A DNA stretch of 64,000 nucleotides, taken from NCBI GenBank assembly GCA_022766365.1, contig JALENW010000012.1, forward strand, positions 1 to 64,000, read 5' to 3'. Made by a program: the position numbers and the translations under genes. This document shows, one piece after another, positions 54,216 to 63,217 of the stretch (the first letter of the stretch is position 1; every line of letters begins with the position of its first letter). The notes under the pieces are model-generated. The model was not told the origin of the DNA. It saw nothing but the letters and a program-made list of their open reading frames with translations, and ran no database searches. Source of the DNA: Clostridiales bacterium. Its GTDB lineage: Bacteria > Bacillota > Clostridia > Peptostreptococcales > Anaerovoracaceae.

Positions 54216-56143
54216 TGAAAAATTCCGATGAGAAGAAAAATGTAATGGGTTGTATGATCAGGGACAAAAAATTTGCTTTTAAAAGGAAGAAGAGCTTTAG
54301 AAATATTGGTATTTTCCTTATAGTAGCTGTGCTTTTGACATTTTCCATGCCGATATATGGAGAAGAAGCTCGTGAGAATACTCCAAAGGAAGAAGTCGTT
54401 TATGTAAACATGACCGCTGACGGCACGGTGAAGAATATGAATGTGGTGAACATTTTTGAACTTGCGCAAGAGACTCAAGTACTTGACTACGGGGATTACG
54501 ACAGTATCAAAGTGTTGAATTCTACGAAAAAAGCTGCTAACAAGCTGGGAATGGTAACGTTAACAGCTCCTAAGGGCAGACTTTACTATGAGGGCAGTTT
54601 AAAAGGCAAAGAACTGCCTTGGATAGTTAAAGTAAGATATTCTCTGGACGGAAAGGATACCACCCCTGATAAGCTTGTAGGCAAGTCGGGTGCCATGACT
54701 ATTACTGTGAATATTTCCAAAAACGAGGCCGTTGAGGGGACTTTCTTTGAGGACTATGCTCTGCAGACAAATATTTTGCTCGATACATATAAGGCTAAAA
54801 ATATAAAAGCTGATCACATGACTGTTGCCAACGTAGGAGCTAAAAAACAGCTTACGTATACTGCTCTCCCGGGCAAGGGTGCAAATTTCACCGTTGAGGC
54901 AGATGTCGATGATTTTCAAATGGATGGAATGACTGTAAATGCCGTGCCACTGAATTTGGACATAAAAGTGGATGACCGGGAGCTACTGGACAAAATAGAT
55001 GAATTAAAGGGTGCTACCGGTGAGTTGAGCCATGGTTCTGCTGAATTATCTGATGGAATGAAAACTTTCAAAACGCAAGGGACGGATAAAATTTATACAG
55101 GTGTTAACCGTATGGAGGAAGCTTTACAACAGTTGGATTCTCATTCTAAGGAACTCAGCGGAGGTTCCGAAGAATTTAGAGAAGCTTTGGAAGAGGTGAA
55201 CAGACGACTGGAAGATTTTAAAGGGGGGACCGAGAATCTTACCGGACTTAAAGACGGATCAAAGGAGATAGCACAGGGAATAGAGTCTCTTGTAAACGGT
55301 ATGACACAGTTGGAACAGGGTGTAAATTATCAGGCATATAAAAACCTCCTGATGGAGAGAGGTCTTGATTTAGATGAACTTCAAAGGGGGAATCAAGTTG
55401 CAGCATCTAAGGTAGATGAACTGGTTGCATCTCTGAATTCTCTGGCTGACCAGATGGAGGCATTAGGATTAAAGGATAAGGCAGCTGAACTGAGGGTGCA
55501 GATCAACGGTATCAGCGAACTTAAGACACTGGCCGAAGGAAACAATGCCGGTATTAAGGGAACTGAGATATATCTTGACGGTGTGAACGATAAGCTAAAA
55601 GTCTTGGTTGGCGGTGGGACTCAGCTTCAGGGCTCATATAAACAGTTCGATGAAAAAATTTCTGAGCTGGTGGATAGTCTTTCGGAGATTTCTGTGAAAA
55701 TGAGTCTCCTTGCCCAAGGAATTAATCGACTTGTACTTGAATACGAAAAACTTGATGGAGGCGTTGAAGCTTATACTGACGGCGTTTCTAAGATCGCATA
55801 TAATTACGGTGAGATGGCTGCCGGGGTTTCTGATCTTAATAATTCAGCGCAGAAATTGGTAGAAGGATCGGAAGCTCTCAAAGAGGGAAATTCCAAATTG
55901 GACAGAGAAGCCGACAAGATGAAAACCGAGGCAAAGAACAAAATAGACAATCTCATGGGGAATGTGAATGGTTCTAAGAAACCTGTACAGTCCTTTGTTT
56001 CTTCAAAAAATACCAACGTGAACAGCCTTCAATTTGCTATGAAGACAGATTCCGTTGAAAAACCTGTGGAGAAAAAGCCTGAAGCCAAGGAGAAAGAAAA
56101 AGAAACTTTCTTTAAGAAGCTGTTTAAGCTGTTCAGGGATTAA
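54212..56143 (+). CDS. Large exported heptad-repeat protein, partner of the MMPL exporter
   Basis: 643 residues. A basic N-terminus, a signal helix (IGIFLIVAVLLTFSMPIYG), a beta-rich region to about 250, then long stretches with leucine/glycine heptads (LSGGSEEF, LVEGSEALKEG) as in YhgE/Pip-type exported proteins. The C-terminus is Lys/Glu-rich and amphipathic (FFKKLFKLFRD) rather than a membrane helix. ATG overlaps the MMPL stop; a second ATG is the next codon. It may bridge the exporter to the envelope. Function unknown. Confidence 0.78.
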   Translation: MMKNSDEKKNVMGCMIRDKKFAFKRKKSFRNIGIFLIVAVLLTFSMPIYGEEARENTPKEEVVYVNMTADGTVKNMNVVNIFELAQETQVLDYGDYDSIKVLNSTKKAANKLGMVTLTAPKGRLYYEGSLKGKELPWIVKVRYSLDGKDTTPDKLVGKSGAMTITVNISKNEAVEGTFFEDYALQTNILLDTYKAKNIKADHMTVANVGAKKQLTYTALPGKGANFTVEADVDDFQMDGMTVNAVPLNLDIKVDDRELLDKIDELKGATGELSHGSAELSDGMKTFKTQGTDKIYTGVNRMEEALQQLDSHSKELSGGSEEFREALEEVNRRLEDFKGGTENLTGLKDGSKEIAQGIESLVNGMTQLEQGVNYQAYKNLLMERGLDLDELQRGNQVAASKVDELVASLNSLADQMEALGLKDKAAELRVQINGISELKTLAEGNNAGIKGTEIYLDGVNDKLKVLVGGGTQLQGSYKQFDEKISELVDSLSEISVKMSLLAQGINRLVLEYEKLDGGVEAYTDGVSKIAYNYGEMAAGVSDLNNSAQKLVEGSEALKEGNSKLDREADKMKTEAKNKIDNLMGNVNGSKKPVQSFVSSKNTNVNSLQFAMKTDSVEKPVEKKPEAKEKEKETFFKKLFKLFRD

Positions 56144-56328
56144 TAATTAATAGAAATCTTTAAAGGATTGAATATGCAATATAAATGGTGAGATGTTGAG
56201 AAAGTGACAAAAATCGGCATTAGTATGGCATATTTTGATTATGAGAAGTTTTCTCATAGAAATACAGCCTAAGATGAATTATTCTTTATATCACCTACAC
56301 TAATAACTATATTAAGGAGGAGAAAGTG

Positions 56329-56577
56329 ATGGAGAATAAGAGCACGGTTACCTACAGAATAACCAGGAGTTTCGGTGCAATCAGACAGACGGATAGAGGT
56401 TGGACCAGGGAACTTAATATGGTTTCTTGGAATGATATGCCCGAGAAGTTTGATATTCGTGATTGGAATGATGATCACAGCAAGTGCGGGAGAGGGATTA
56501 CTCTGACTGTGGAGGAAATGGAAACCCTTCTTGAGCTTGCCCAAAATGGCCTTGAGAAAGTGAAGGCAGACGAATAG
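56329..56577 (+). CDS. PC4/YdbC-family ssDNA-binding protein
   Basis: 82 residues. The pattern TYRITRSFGAI, WTRELNMVSWND and KFDIRDWNDDHSKCGRGI is that of YdbC proteins, homologues of the eukaryotic coactivator PC4 that bind single-stranded DNA as dimers. ATG 56329 follows AAGGAGG at a good distance; GTG one codon earlier is rejected. Upstream is a 180-bp gap without a clear promoter. Confidence 0.85.
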   Translation: MENKSTVTYRITRSFGAIRQTDRGWTRELNMVSWNDMPEKFDIRDWNDDHSKCGRGITLTVEEMETLLELAQNGLEKVKADE

Positions 56578-56707
56578 AATTAATTTGTGACGGGTACGGA
56601 GCAAATCCGGAGCGTAGACGGGCAGGTTGTGCAAAGCTTGCGGCATTTTTAGATTTTGACAGCATTTATTTAATTGGGATAAACGGAATTTGTGTAGGGA
56701 GGATGCG

Positions 56708-58375
56708 ATGAAAATCAAATTAAAGCTTGGGCCTCGCGAAGAATGGAGAGATTATGCCTTTGTAGATGGTATGAGAGTGGAAGATGTTTATAAGGCGTTT
56801 AAGGAAGATCTCCCATACTCAATCTATGCAGCCAATGTAGATAACGATTATAAGGATTTGAATTATCTGCTTAAGGATGGCTCTGAGGTTGAGCTTCTTG
56901 ATATCAGGACTCAAGCCGCAAACTATGTGTATCAGTATAGCTTGACTCTGCTCCTGCTTCGTGCCGTGAACACGGTGTGGGGAGAATCAGCACAGATAGT
57001 GATTCAAAATTCACTTAACAAAGGACTTTATATAGAAGCTCAGAAAAAGCATGGCATTTCGGACGAAGATGTATCGGCGGTTGATAGAGAGATGAGACGG
57101 TTGGTTGAAGCGGATTTGCCTATAATTTTGGAACAAGTTTCAAGAGACGAGGCTATTCGGATTCTCTCTGAAGATGGCATGGAGGAAAAGAAACGCATTC
57201 TTCAGGAAGAATTAAATCTGAAAACGGTGAGGTTCTATACTTTAGATGGATATAGAGATTTTTTCTATGGACTGATGGTGCCATCTACAGGTTATCTGCG
57301 GCATTTTGAACTTTTGAAGTACAGGAAGGGACTACTTTTGCGGTTCCCACATCCTTCTAATCCGGATGTGATTCCCGAATTCAGGGAAGAAAACCAGATG
57401 TATCGCACATTCGCTGAGCAGAAAATATGGGATGGACTTCTGGGTATAAATTATGTGTTTGATTTGAATGAGAAGATTTCCAGCGGCGAATATGTGGATT
57501 TGATGCTTCTATCAGAGGCTCTTCATGAGAAGAAGATAAGTCAGATAGCCGATCAGATCAAGAGGCAGAAAAAGAGGATCGTTTTAATTGCCGGCCCCTC
57601 ATCTTCCGGAAAGACCACATTCGCCCGCAGATTGTGTATTCAGCTCAGAGTAAACGGACTGTCGCCCCTCTATATGGGAACTGATGACTATTTTGTAGAG
57701 AGAGCGGATACGCCTCTGGATGAATATGGAGAACCGGATTTTGAAAATTTAAGAGCACTTGATATTGAACTCTTTAACTCCAATATGAACGATCTTCTGA
57801 ACGGAAAGGAAGTTGACCTCCCGAGCTTTGATTTTTTGGTCGGCACCAAGACTTTCGGAAAGAGAAAGATCTCCATAAAATCAGATCAGCCTATTGTAAT
57901 TGAAGGGATTCATGCATTGAACGACGAACTTACGCCTTATATTCCGAAGGACGAAAAGTTCAAAATTTACATAAGTCCTCTTACACAGCTCAACATCGAT
58001 CCACATAACAGGGTACCGACCACGGATGAAAGAATGCTGAGAAGGATGGTGAGAGACAGCCAGTTCAGAGGACATGATGCAAAGAGCACCATAGCCAGTT
58101 GGCATAAGGTTCGTGCAGGTGAAGATAAAAATATTTTCCCATACAGTGATGAAGCTGATGTTTTGTTTAATTCATATCATGTATATGAGATTGCAGTATT
58201 GAAGAAATATGCCAAGCCCCTGCTTGAGCAAGTTGGACCTGATGAAGACGAGTACGCAGAAGCCAGACGCTTGCTGAGGTTTCTGAGATTTTTCCGTGAG
58301 ATCGAAGATGATTCGGTAATTGTAAATAACTCTATAATCAGGGAGTTTGTGGGAGGAAGTATCTTTGTGGATTAG
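56708..58375 (+). CDS. Nucleoside kinase with TGS-like N-terminus
   Basis: 555 residues. The first 75 residues look like a TGS/ubiquitin-like domain (ending LKDGSEVELLDI), residues 80-270 resemble the editing module of threonyl-tRNA synthetase, and a uridine-kinase-like domain starts near 290 (Walker A AGPSSSGKTTFARRL, then GTDDYFVER and IVIEGIHALN). It probably phosphorylates uridine or another nucleoside. ATG 56708 has AGGGAGG upstream; TTG 56690 is rejected. Overlap of functions with tRNA biology is not shown. Confidence 0.85.
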   Translation: MKIKLKLGPREEWRDYAFVDGMRVEDVYKAFKEDLPYSIYAANVDNDYKDLNYLLKDGSEVELLDIRTQAANYVYQYSLTLLLLRAVNTVWGESAQIVIQNSLNKGLYIEAQKKHGISDEDVSAVDREMRRLVEADLPIILEQVSRDEAIRILSEDGMEEKKRILQEELNLKTVRFYTLDGYRDFFYGLMVPSTGYLRHFELLKYRKGLLLRFPHPSNPDVIPEFREENQMYRTFAEQKIWDGLLGINYVFDLNEKISSGEYVDLMLLSEALHEKKISQIADQIKRQKKRIVLIAGPSSSGKTTFARRLCIQLRVNGLSPLYMGTDDYFVERADTPLDEYGEPDFENLRALDIELFNSNMNDLLNGKEVDLPSFDFLVGTKTFGKRKISIKSDQPIVIEGIHALNDELTPYIPKDEKFKIYISPLTQLNIDPHNRVPTTDERMLRRMVRDSQFRGHDAKSTIASWHKVRAGEDKNIFPYSDEADVLFNSYHVYEIAVLKKYAKPLLEQVGPDEDEYAEARRLLRFLRFFREIEDDSVIVNNSIIREFVGGSIFVD

Positions 58376-58384
58376 GGGGATTTA

Positions 58385-59095
58385 ATGGAATTCAACCTTC
58401 AAGACCCTACGTATGAGAATACGAAACCATTGGGTGAATCCTTGCTCAACGGTCTTTCGCACATGTCCCAAGGTGGTGGTGTATATGCCTTTGCCACTTC
58501 GGAGGGAGTTAAGGCCATTCTCGGAGATCGGCGATTTAGGGACTTTATCTCAAAGGGATATTACTATCTGGTTGTTGGTACAGATGATATAACTGATATT
58601 GCTGCTCTCAATACACTCAAATTGTTTGAGGAGGAATATAAGGGTCATTTGACTGTCAAAGTATACATACATAGTGGTGTAGGTTCAATCCTCCATCCTA
58701 AGTACAGTTGGTTCAAAGGTTATTGCTCAACCGGTCTTACAGAGGAAATTGCCGGTGGAAAAATACATAGCGAAAATATGGCTCATTTATCCGGAACATC
58801 GAAAAATACAGAAACAATCAAAGGTGTTCTCATCATCGGTTCCGGAAATCTTACAAAACGTGGCATGAAAAACAATAGAGAAGCATATGTGGTCATTCCG
58901 TGTGGCGGAAGAGATATCCTGGAAGTTGAAGACGAGTGGCAAAGATGGATAAACCACAGCCGAGTATGCCTTTATGATTTGAATCATGCTGTAGAAATCC
59001 TTGCAAAGAGAGATAAAACTATCCTTGGTCGTATAATGCCTGCAATTAAAAAAGTGTTAATGCGATTCGGAGGCAAAGCGAAAAACGAGAGATAA
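58385..59095 (+). CDS. PLD-like domain protein
   Basis: 236 residues with one phospholipase D-type active site: HPKYSWFKG (His-x-Lys) and, after a 60-residue insert, IIGSGNLTKRGMKNNREAYVV (Gly-Ser-x-Asn). A single motif implies a homodimer, as in Nuc and BfiI endonucleases. Likely a nuclease or phosphodiesterase, not a lipase. A basic tail follows (KKVLMRFGGKAK). It starts 9 bp after the kinase gene and is probably co-transcribed. Not assigned to a defence system: no methylase or helicase is adjacent. Confidence 0.75.
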   Translation: MEFNLQDPTYENTKPLGESLLNGLSHMSQGGGVYAFATSEGVKAILGDRRFRDFISKGYYYLVVGTDDITDIAALNTLKLFEEEYKGHLTVKVYIHSGVGSILHPKYSWFKGYCSTGLTEEIAGGKIHSENMAHLSGTSKNTETIKGVLIIGSGNLTKRGMKNNREAYVVIPCGGRDILEVEDEWQRWINHSRVCLYDLNHAVEILAKRDKTILGRIMPAIKKVLMRFGGKAKNER

Positions 59096-59238
59096 GGTAT
59101 AGGAATTTTGTAATGGTTGAGAGAGGGATTCTAATAAACATTGGAAATGCAGGTGTAATCGTATATATACAATAGGCTACTTTATCAAAGCCGACATGAA
59201 TTTCAAAATTTCAATAAATGTATGAAGGAGATTGAGAT

Positions 59239-59748
59239 ATGGCAAGAGAAATGAGAAGAAAGCGACAAAGTTTAAGTGCGAAAGCGATCACAGAGGTTCT
59301 TGAGAGAAATAATGCGGCCATCTTATCGCTAATAGGCGATGATGGTTACCCATACGGTGTTCCACTGACTTATGTTTATGGTAATGATGGGAATTTCTAT
59401 TTTCACTCTGCCAAGATCGGTCACAAAATAGATGCAATCAGAAATAATTCAAAAGCCTGTGTTACAGTAATTGATGAAAATAATGTTGTACCGGAGGAGT
59501 ACACCACGTATTTCAGAAGCGTTATAGCTACAGGTGAAGTTTCTATTCTGGATAGTGATGAAGAAAAATTAGATAAAATCAAACTTTTAAGTCAAAAAAT
59601 TCGTCCGGGCGCTGAAAAGGAAATGAACGAAGCTATCGATAGAGAATGGAAAGGCTTTGTGATTATCAGATTTAAACCTGTAGATATTAAGGGAAAAGAG
59701 GCCATAGAGCTGGTTAAAAAAGAAGGACAAATTTCTAGAGATATATAA
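59239..59748 (+). CDS. Pyridoxamine 5'-phosphate oxidase-family flavoprotein (NimA-like)
   Basis: 169 residues with the split-barrel FMN-binding fold: LIGDDGYPYGVPLTYVY, FYFHSAKIGHKIDAIRNN and the central KACVTVIDE. This layout is that of the NimA-related group, some members of which reduce 5-nitroimidazoles. In anaerobes it may also be a general flavin reductase, so no resistance is claimed. AAGGAG precedes ATG. Confidence 0.82.
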   Translation: MAREMRRKRQSLSAKAITEVLERNNAAILSLIGDDGYPYGVPLTYVYGNDGNFYFHSAKIGHKIDAIRNNSKACVTVIDENNVVPEEYTTYFRSVIATGEVSILDSDEEKLDKIKLLSQKIRPGAEKEMNEAIDREWKGFVIIRFKPVDIKGKEAIELVKKEGQISRDI

Positions 59749-59812
59749 AATTTTATTCACAAATAATGGGTACTTTCCCGGTTGAAAGGGCTTTGTTTCA
59801 ATGTAATTAAAG

Positions 59813-59853
59813 CCGGGGGTGTTTGCAGGTTTTTGTATAAATCCCCCGGTTTT
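59813..59853 (+). terminator. Terminator after the flavoprotein gene
   Basis: CCGGGGG (59813-59819) and CCCCCGG (59843-59849) pair, followed by TTTTAAAATT. A smaller GGCTTT/AAAGCC stem lies just before it. Confidence 0.72.
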
Positions 59854-59971
59854 AAAATTGAAAAGCAATTAGTGAAATTTCAGCATGGGTATCAACATTT
59901 ACCGTTTCAATAGAATTTATATTGTATTATGATAATTCAACGTCCGTGGTATGACAATAGATATACTCTTT

Positions 59972-61159
59972 CTACAGGAAGTTTTTCATTATTGAGGCAA
60001 ATACGACACTTCCTATAGTTACCGTTACAAATCCTGCAATCAGTATTGCGGGCAACACTGAATTCATCAGTTTTTCTCGTTCGTCTGTGTTATCGGTTAC
60101 TGCTTTGACAGATTCTACAGTCAGCATATAATTCATAGGAAAGCCCAGCAAACAATTCAACGCTAGTGAAAATGAAAGCTCTTTTGGTACTTTGAGTAAT
60201 TTCCCCATAATTCCTGAACCGAGGAAAATTCCTATAATACCAAGTAACAATAGGCCAAGTACAAGCCCTAAAATGCCCATTAGGGTTTTTTGATCCAAAG
60301 CAAACAATGTGGAAAAAACAGTTATTAAAGACGACCACATCAGGAAGCTTTTAGATCCGGATTTTTCCATACAGTCTTTTTCTATAATTCCTAAATGGGA
60401 ACATATGAAACCTAAGGCTAAAGCAAAAACTGTAGGTGAGACTTTGCCTCCGAAAAGACCTGCAATTGAGTTGGCTATGACCGCAAGAATTGCCAACTGA
60501 CCCAAATAATAAGCCATGCTTTTGTATTTCTGCGGAATTCTGTTAAGAATCGTATTTTTATTTTCAATGTCATCATTGCCAAGGGGTAGGAATTTGCTCA
60601 TTGAAGAATCATTTAGAGTTCTTTTACATACTCTTTTCAAGAAAACAGGCATCAGTATAAACCCGGGCAAAGAATGCACTGCCAAAATTAAAGCCGCTGC
60701 ACCGGCTGCCTTGGCATTTCCAAGTGCCAGAGCAGCATTCATCATTTCCAAGCCGGCTACCACACCTCCACAGAGTGGTGGAGCGATAATCATAGCATAT
60801 TCTTTACCGAAAATACTTCCGCCAATGAAGATAACGATTAATGCGATTACAACCATTGCGGCGAGACAAATTAACACAGTTCTCCATTGAACTTTCAGCT
60901 GTTTTGGACTTATGGATGAGCCCATATCAACTAAAAACATCAAAATGATACCGGAAGCGTATGCTGATGTAAATCCCGGTATTTCTACAAGATTATCGGG
61001 TGCAATTCCTGTCCAAACACATGCAAGTATGATAATTACAAATACAAGCATGCCGGGGACAAAGGCCTTCGTTTTTGTGGATATAAAATCTCCTAAAAGC
61101 TGTGACAGCAATAAAATCGCCAGAGCTGCAATAGGAGTAGTGCTTACAAATGTATCCAT
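59972..61159 (-). CDS. Polytopic membrane protein, putative transporter
   Basis: 395 residues, about eleven helices in two blocks with a cytoplasmic loop near the middle (CKRTLNDSSMSKFLPLGND). APPLCGGVVAGLEMMNAA and LVDMGSSISPKQLKVQWR are distinctive but I cannot name the family. AAGGAG precedes ATG. It starts 15 bp after the amidohydrolase gene, so it probably moves that enzyme's substrate or product (an acyl-amino acid, peptide or amino acid). Confidence 0.75.
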   Translation of the reverse strand: MDTFVSTTPIAALAILLLSQLLGDFISTKTKAFVPGMLVFVIIILACVWTGIAPDNLVEIPGFTSAYASGIILMFLVDMGSSISPKQLKVQWRTVLICLAAMVVIALIVIFIGGSIFGKEYAMIIAPPLCGGVVAGLEMMNAALALGNAKAAGAAALILAVHSLPGFILMPVFLKRVCKRTLNDSSMSKFLPLGNDDIENKNTILNRIPQKYKSMAYYLGQLAILAVIANSIAGLFGGKVSPTVFALALGFICSHLGIIEKDCMEKSGSKSFLMWSSLITVFSTLFALDQKTLMGILGLVLGLLLLGIIGIFLGSGIMGKLLKVPKELSFSLALNCLLGFPMNYMLTVESVKAVTDNTDEREKLMNSVLPAILIAGFVTVTIGSVVFASIMKNFL

Positions 61160-61174
61160 ATGAGTTCTTCTCCT

Positions 61175-62350
61175 TTAAAAGTTGTTTAACAAAGCCAAGG
61201 CTGTTTCAACGCAACAGGCTGTAATATAAGGGATGCAGTTATCATCAGGGAGAAAGTCGGGACTATGGATATCTACATATGATGAATTAGCAGGAGTACA
61301 TCCGATTAAAATATAATATCCGGAGGTTTTTTGTTGATAATATGAAAAATCATCACTTTGAGTCAATCCATCACAGTCAATTATACCTTGCTCTCCCAGG
61401 ACCTTTTGGCAGCAATTTCTTATGGTTTTTCCGAGCTCTTTGTCATTATATACAGGTGGAACATACATACTCCATTCAACCCAACCCTCTGCACCATAGG
61501 CTTCCGCAGTATTTTTGACAATTCTCTCGAGATCTTTGCGAAGTTCGCTTCTTTTTTCCTCGGTATAACACCTTATTGTTCCCGACATTTCTGTAAAATC
61601 AGAAATAATGTTATGTCTTGTCCCGGATTTCATTGTACATATGGTAACAACTGCGCTTTCTCTGGGATCGGTGTCGTGACTGATAATAGATTGAGTGTTA
61701 AGGACGATGGCACTTGCAGCCAATAAAGCGTCTATTGAACCTTTAGGCTGTGCACCGTGTCCAGCTTTTCCCTTTACAAAAATCTTAAAACCTTCCCCTG
61801 CAAACATCAACCCTCCATCACGGAGTCCGACGGTTCCGGTTTCTAAAAAAGGCATAACATGATATCCTACAACTGCACTTACATCTTTAATAAAATCATT
61901 TTCTTTCATCATTGAAGATGCTCCTAAAACAAGCTCCTCTGCAGGTTGAAAAATCAGCTTTATTTTTCCTGAAAAATTATTTCTTTCGGATTCTAATATT
62001 TTTGCGATGGCAAGCAAACTTGCTGTATGGATATCGTGCCCACAGGCGTGCATGATTCCGGGTCGTTCAGAAGCAAATTCGGCTCCCGTTGTTTCGGTAA
62101 TCTCAAGGGCATCCATATCTGCACGAAAAGCGATTACTTTTCCACATTCAGATTTAGTACCTGTAATTTCGCCAACTATACCGGTTTTTCCCACCGCTGT
62201 CCAGGGGATTTTCATGTTGTCAAGTTCATGTTTTACAAGTGAGGATGTTTCAAATTCCTTAAATGAAAGCTCAGGGTTTTTGTGTATTCTTTCTCTTATT
62301 TCTTTTGCATAAGAATACAGGTTTCTCGCTTTCTCTAACTGGTTGGTCAC
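61175..62350 (-). CDS. M20-family amidohydrolase
   Basis: About 391 residues of the N-acyl-amino acid / IAA-amino acid hydrolase group. Metal sites are visible in MHACGHDIHTASLL, QPAEELVLGA and GYHVMPF, with a late TQSDDFSYYQQ. It hydrolyses an amide bond of an acylated amino acid or dipeptide. GTG 62350 is the start: AAGGAGG lies 8 bp upstream and it fits the family N-terminus. A longer ATG-started frame would begin inside the palindrome region and is rejected. Divergent from an Lrp-type regulator that probably controls it. Confidence 0.88.
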   Translation of the reverse strand: MTNQLEKARNLYSYAKEIRERIHKNPELSFKEFETSSLVKHELDNMKIPWTAVGKTGIVGEITGTKSECGKVIAFRADMDALEITETTGAEFASERPGIMHACGHDIHTASLLAIAKILESERNNFSGKIKLIFQPAEELVLGASSMMKENDFIKDVSAVVGYHVMPFLETGTVGLRDGGLMFAGEGFKIFVKGKAGHGAQPKGSIDALLAASAIVLNTQSIISHDTDPRESAVVTICTMKSGTRHNIISDFTEMSGTIRCYTEEKRSELRKDLERIVKNTAEAYGAEGWVEWSMYVPPVYNDKELGKTIRNCCQKVLGEQGIIDCDGLTQSDDFSYYQQKTSGYYILIGCTPANSSYVDIHSPDFLPDDNCIPYITACCVETALALLNNF

Positions 62351-62385
62351 GCTGTACACCTCCTTTAATTCAAATTTATTTAATA

Positions 62386-62425
62386 ATAATTTACGATGTA
62401 TCATTAATGATACATCGTAAATTAT
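62386..62425. promoter_or_regulatory. Perfect 40-bp palindrome
   Basis: The 20 bases 62386-62405 (starting ATAATTTACGATG) and 62406-62425 are exact reverse complements without any loop. It lies 36 bp upstream of the amidohydrolase GTG, before the ribosome binding site, in the region shared with the divergent Lrp-type gene. An operator for a dimeric or higher-order regulator such as Lrp is likely; it could also fold as a leader hairpin of the amidohydrolase mRNA. Confidence 0.75.
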
Positions 62426-62508
62426 CGCTTGAAAAGTTGTTTTAAAATATCGATAAAAAACCCTTATTTTAAATAAATACACCTTAATATTTAAGTTTTT
62501 GTTTTAAA

Positions 62509-62531
62509 AATACAATATTTTTTATTGTATT
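62509..62531. promoter_or_regulatory. Inverted repeat abutting the lrp-type promoter
   Basis: AATACAATA (62509-62517) and TATTGTATT (62523-62531) around five Ts end 3 bp before the -35 box of the regulator gene. Autoregulation by the Lrp-like protein is plausible. Confidence 0.5.
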
Positions 62532-62534
62532 ACA

Positions 62535-62563
62535 TTGACAAGTATTCTTTTAGCTTTCATAAT
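62535..62563 (+). promoter_or_regulatory. Promoter of the Lrp/AsnC-type gene
   Basis: TTGACA (62535-62540) and CATAAT (62558-62563) with a 17-bp spacer, 31 bp before the ATG. Confidence 0.75.
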
Positions 62564-62594
62564 TATCTACAATACCGGAAGGAGGAAACAGACG

Positions 62595-63029
62595 ATGTTA
62601 GATCCCATTGATATGAATATTCTTGAAGAATTGAAGAAGAATTCCCGTGCTCCGTTGAAATATATAAGTTCACGTGTGTCTCTTTCTGTGCCTGCAGTAG
62701 GAGAGCGTATTAGAAAGATGGAAAGAAACGGATATATCAAACAATACACTCTTAAAATAAATACTGATCTGATCAATAATGAACATTTGTTTTTTTGTTT
62801 AATTACAACCACAGGCAATGACAGCTCTATTGGCGAAGCGTTGCGCAATTTTGCTAAAGACCATAATGAACTTTTGGAATGTCACCGTATTCTCGGTGAA
62901 TATGAATATATTTTAAAGGTATGCCTGCCATCTGAACGTGCGATAGAACCTTTTTTAATATCTCTTCGTGAAGAAATCGGGATTAAGAAAAGTGTCACAT
63001 TTACCGTTTTATCTTCCCTTTGGACGTGA
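62595..63029 (+). CDS. Lrp/AsnC-family transcriptional regulator
   Basis: 144 residues. Helix-turn-helix at 5-60 (LDPIDMNILEELKKNSR, then SVPAVGERIRKMERNGYI) and a C-terminal RAM ligand-binding domain (CHRILGEYEYILKVCLP). Such regulators assemble to octamers and respond to amino acids. ATG 62595 follows AAGGAGG. Divergent from an amidohydrolase-transporter pair; two inverted repeats in the shared region are candidate binding sites. It probably adjusts use of an acylated amino acid or peptide. Confidence 0.92.
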   Translation: MLDPIDMNILEELKKNSRAPLKYISSRVSLSVPAVGERIRKMERNGYIKQYTLKINTDLINNEHLFFCLITTTGNDSSIGEALRNFAKDHNELLECHRILGEYEYILKVCLPSERAIEPFLISLREEIGIKKSVTFTVLSSLWT

Positions 63030-63076
63030 CTTATGTTGTTGAACGGAGTGCGTATCTGATGTTTGCATGAGTAAAA

Positions 63077-63125
63077 TAAAAATCCTCCCGGATTAATATG
63101 GTTTCAAATTAATCTGAGAGGATAT
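63077..63125. terminator. Bidirectional terminator between lrp-type and superoxide reductase genes
   Basis: ATCCTC/GAGGAT and GGATTAAT/ATTAATCT stems (63082-63123, with 2-nt bulges on each side) close on a ten-base loop. The minus strand ends in TTTTTATTTT, the plus strand in ATTATTT. Confidence 0.75.
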
Positions 63126-63217
63126 TATTTGCATACGTTGTGTATGTCCATTTACTCAGGTTCTAAAATCTGAGTTATGCATTAGAACTACAAAATACTG
63201 AATAGTCTGCATTCCAA

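Noticed and set aside
58385..59095. Restriction or defence nuclease
   Set aside because: A PLD motif alone is not enough; no methylase, helicase or other defence gene is adjacent.
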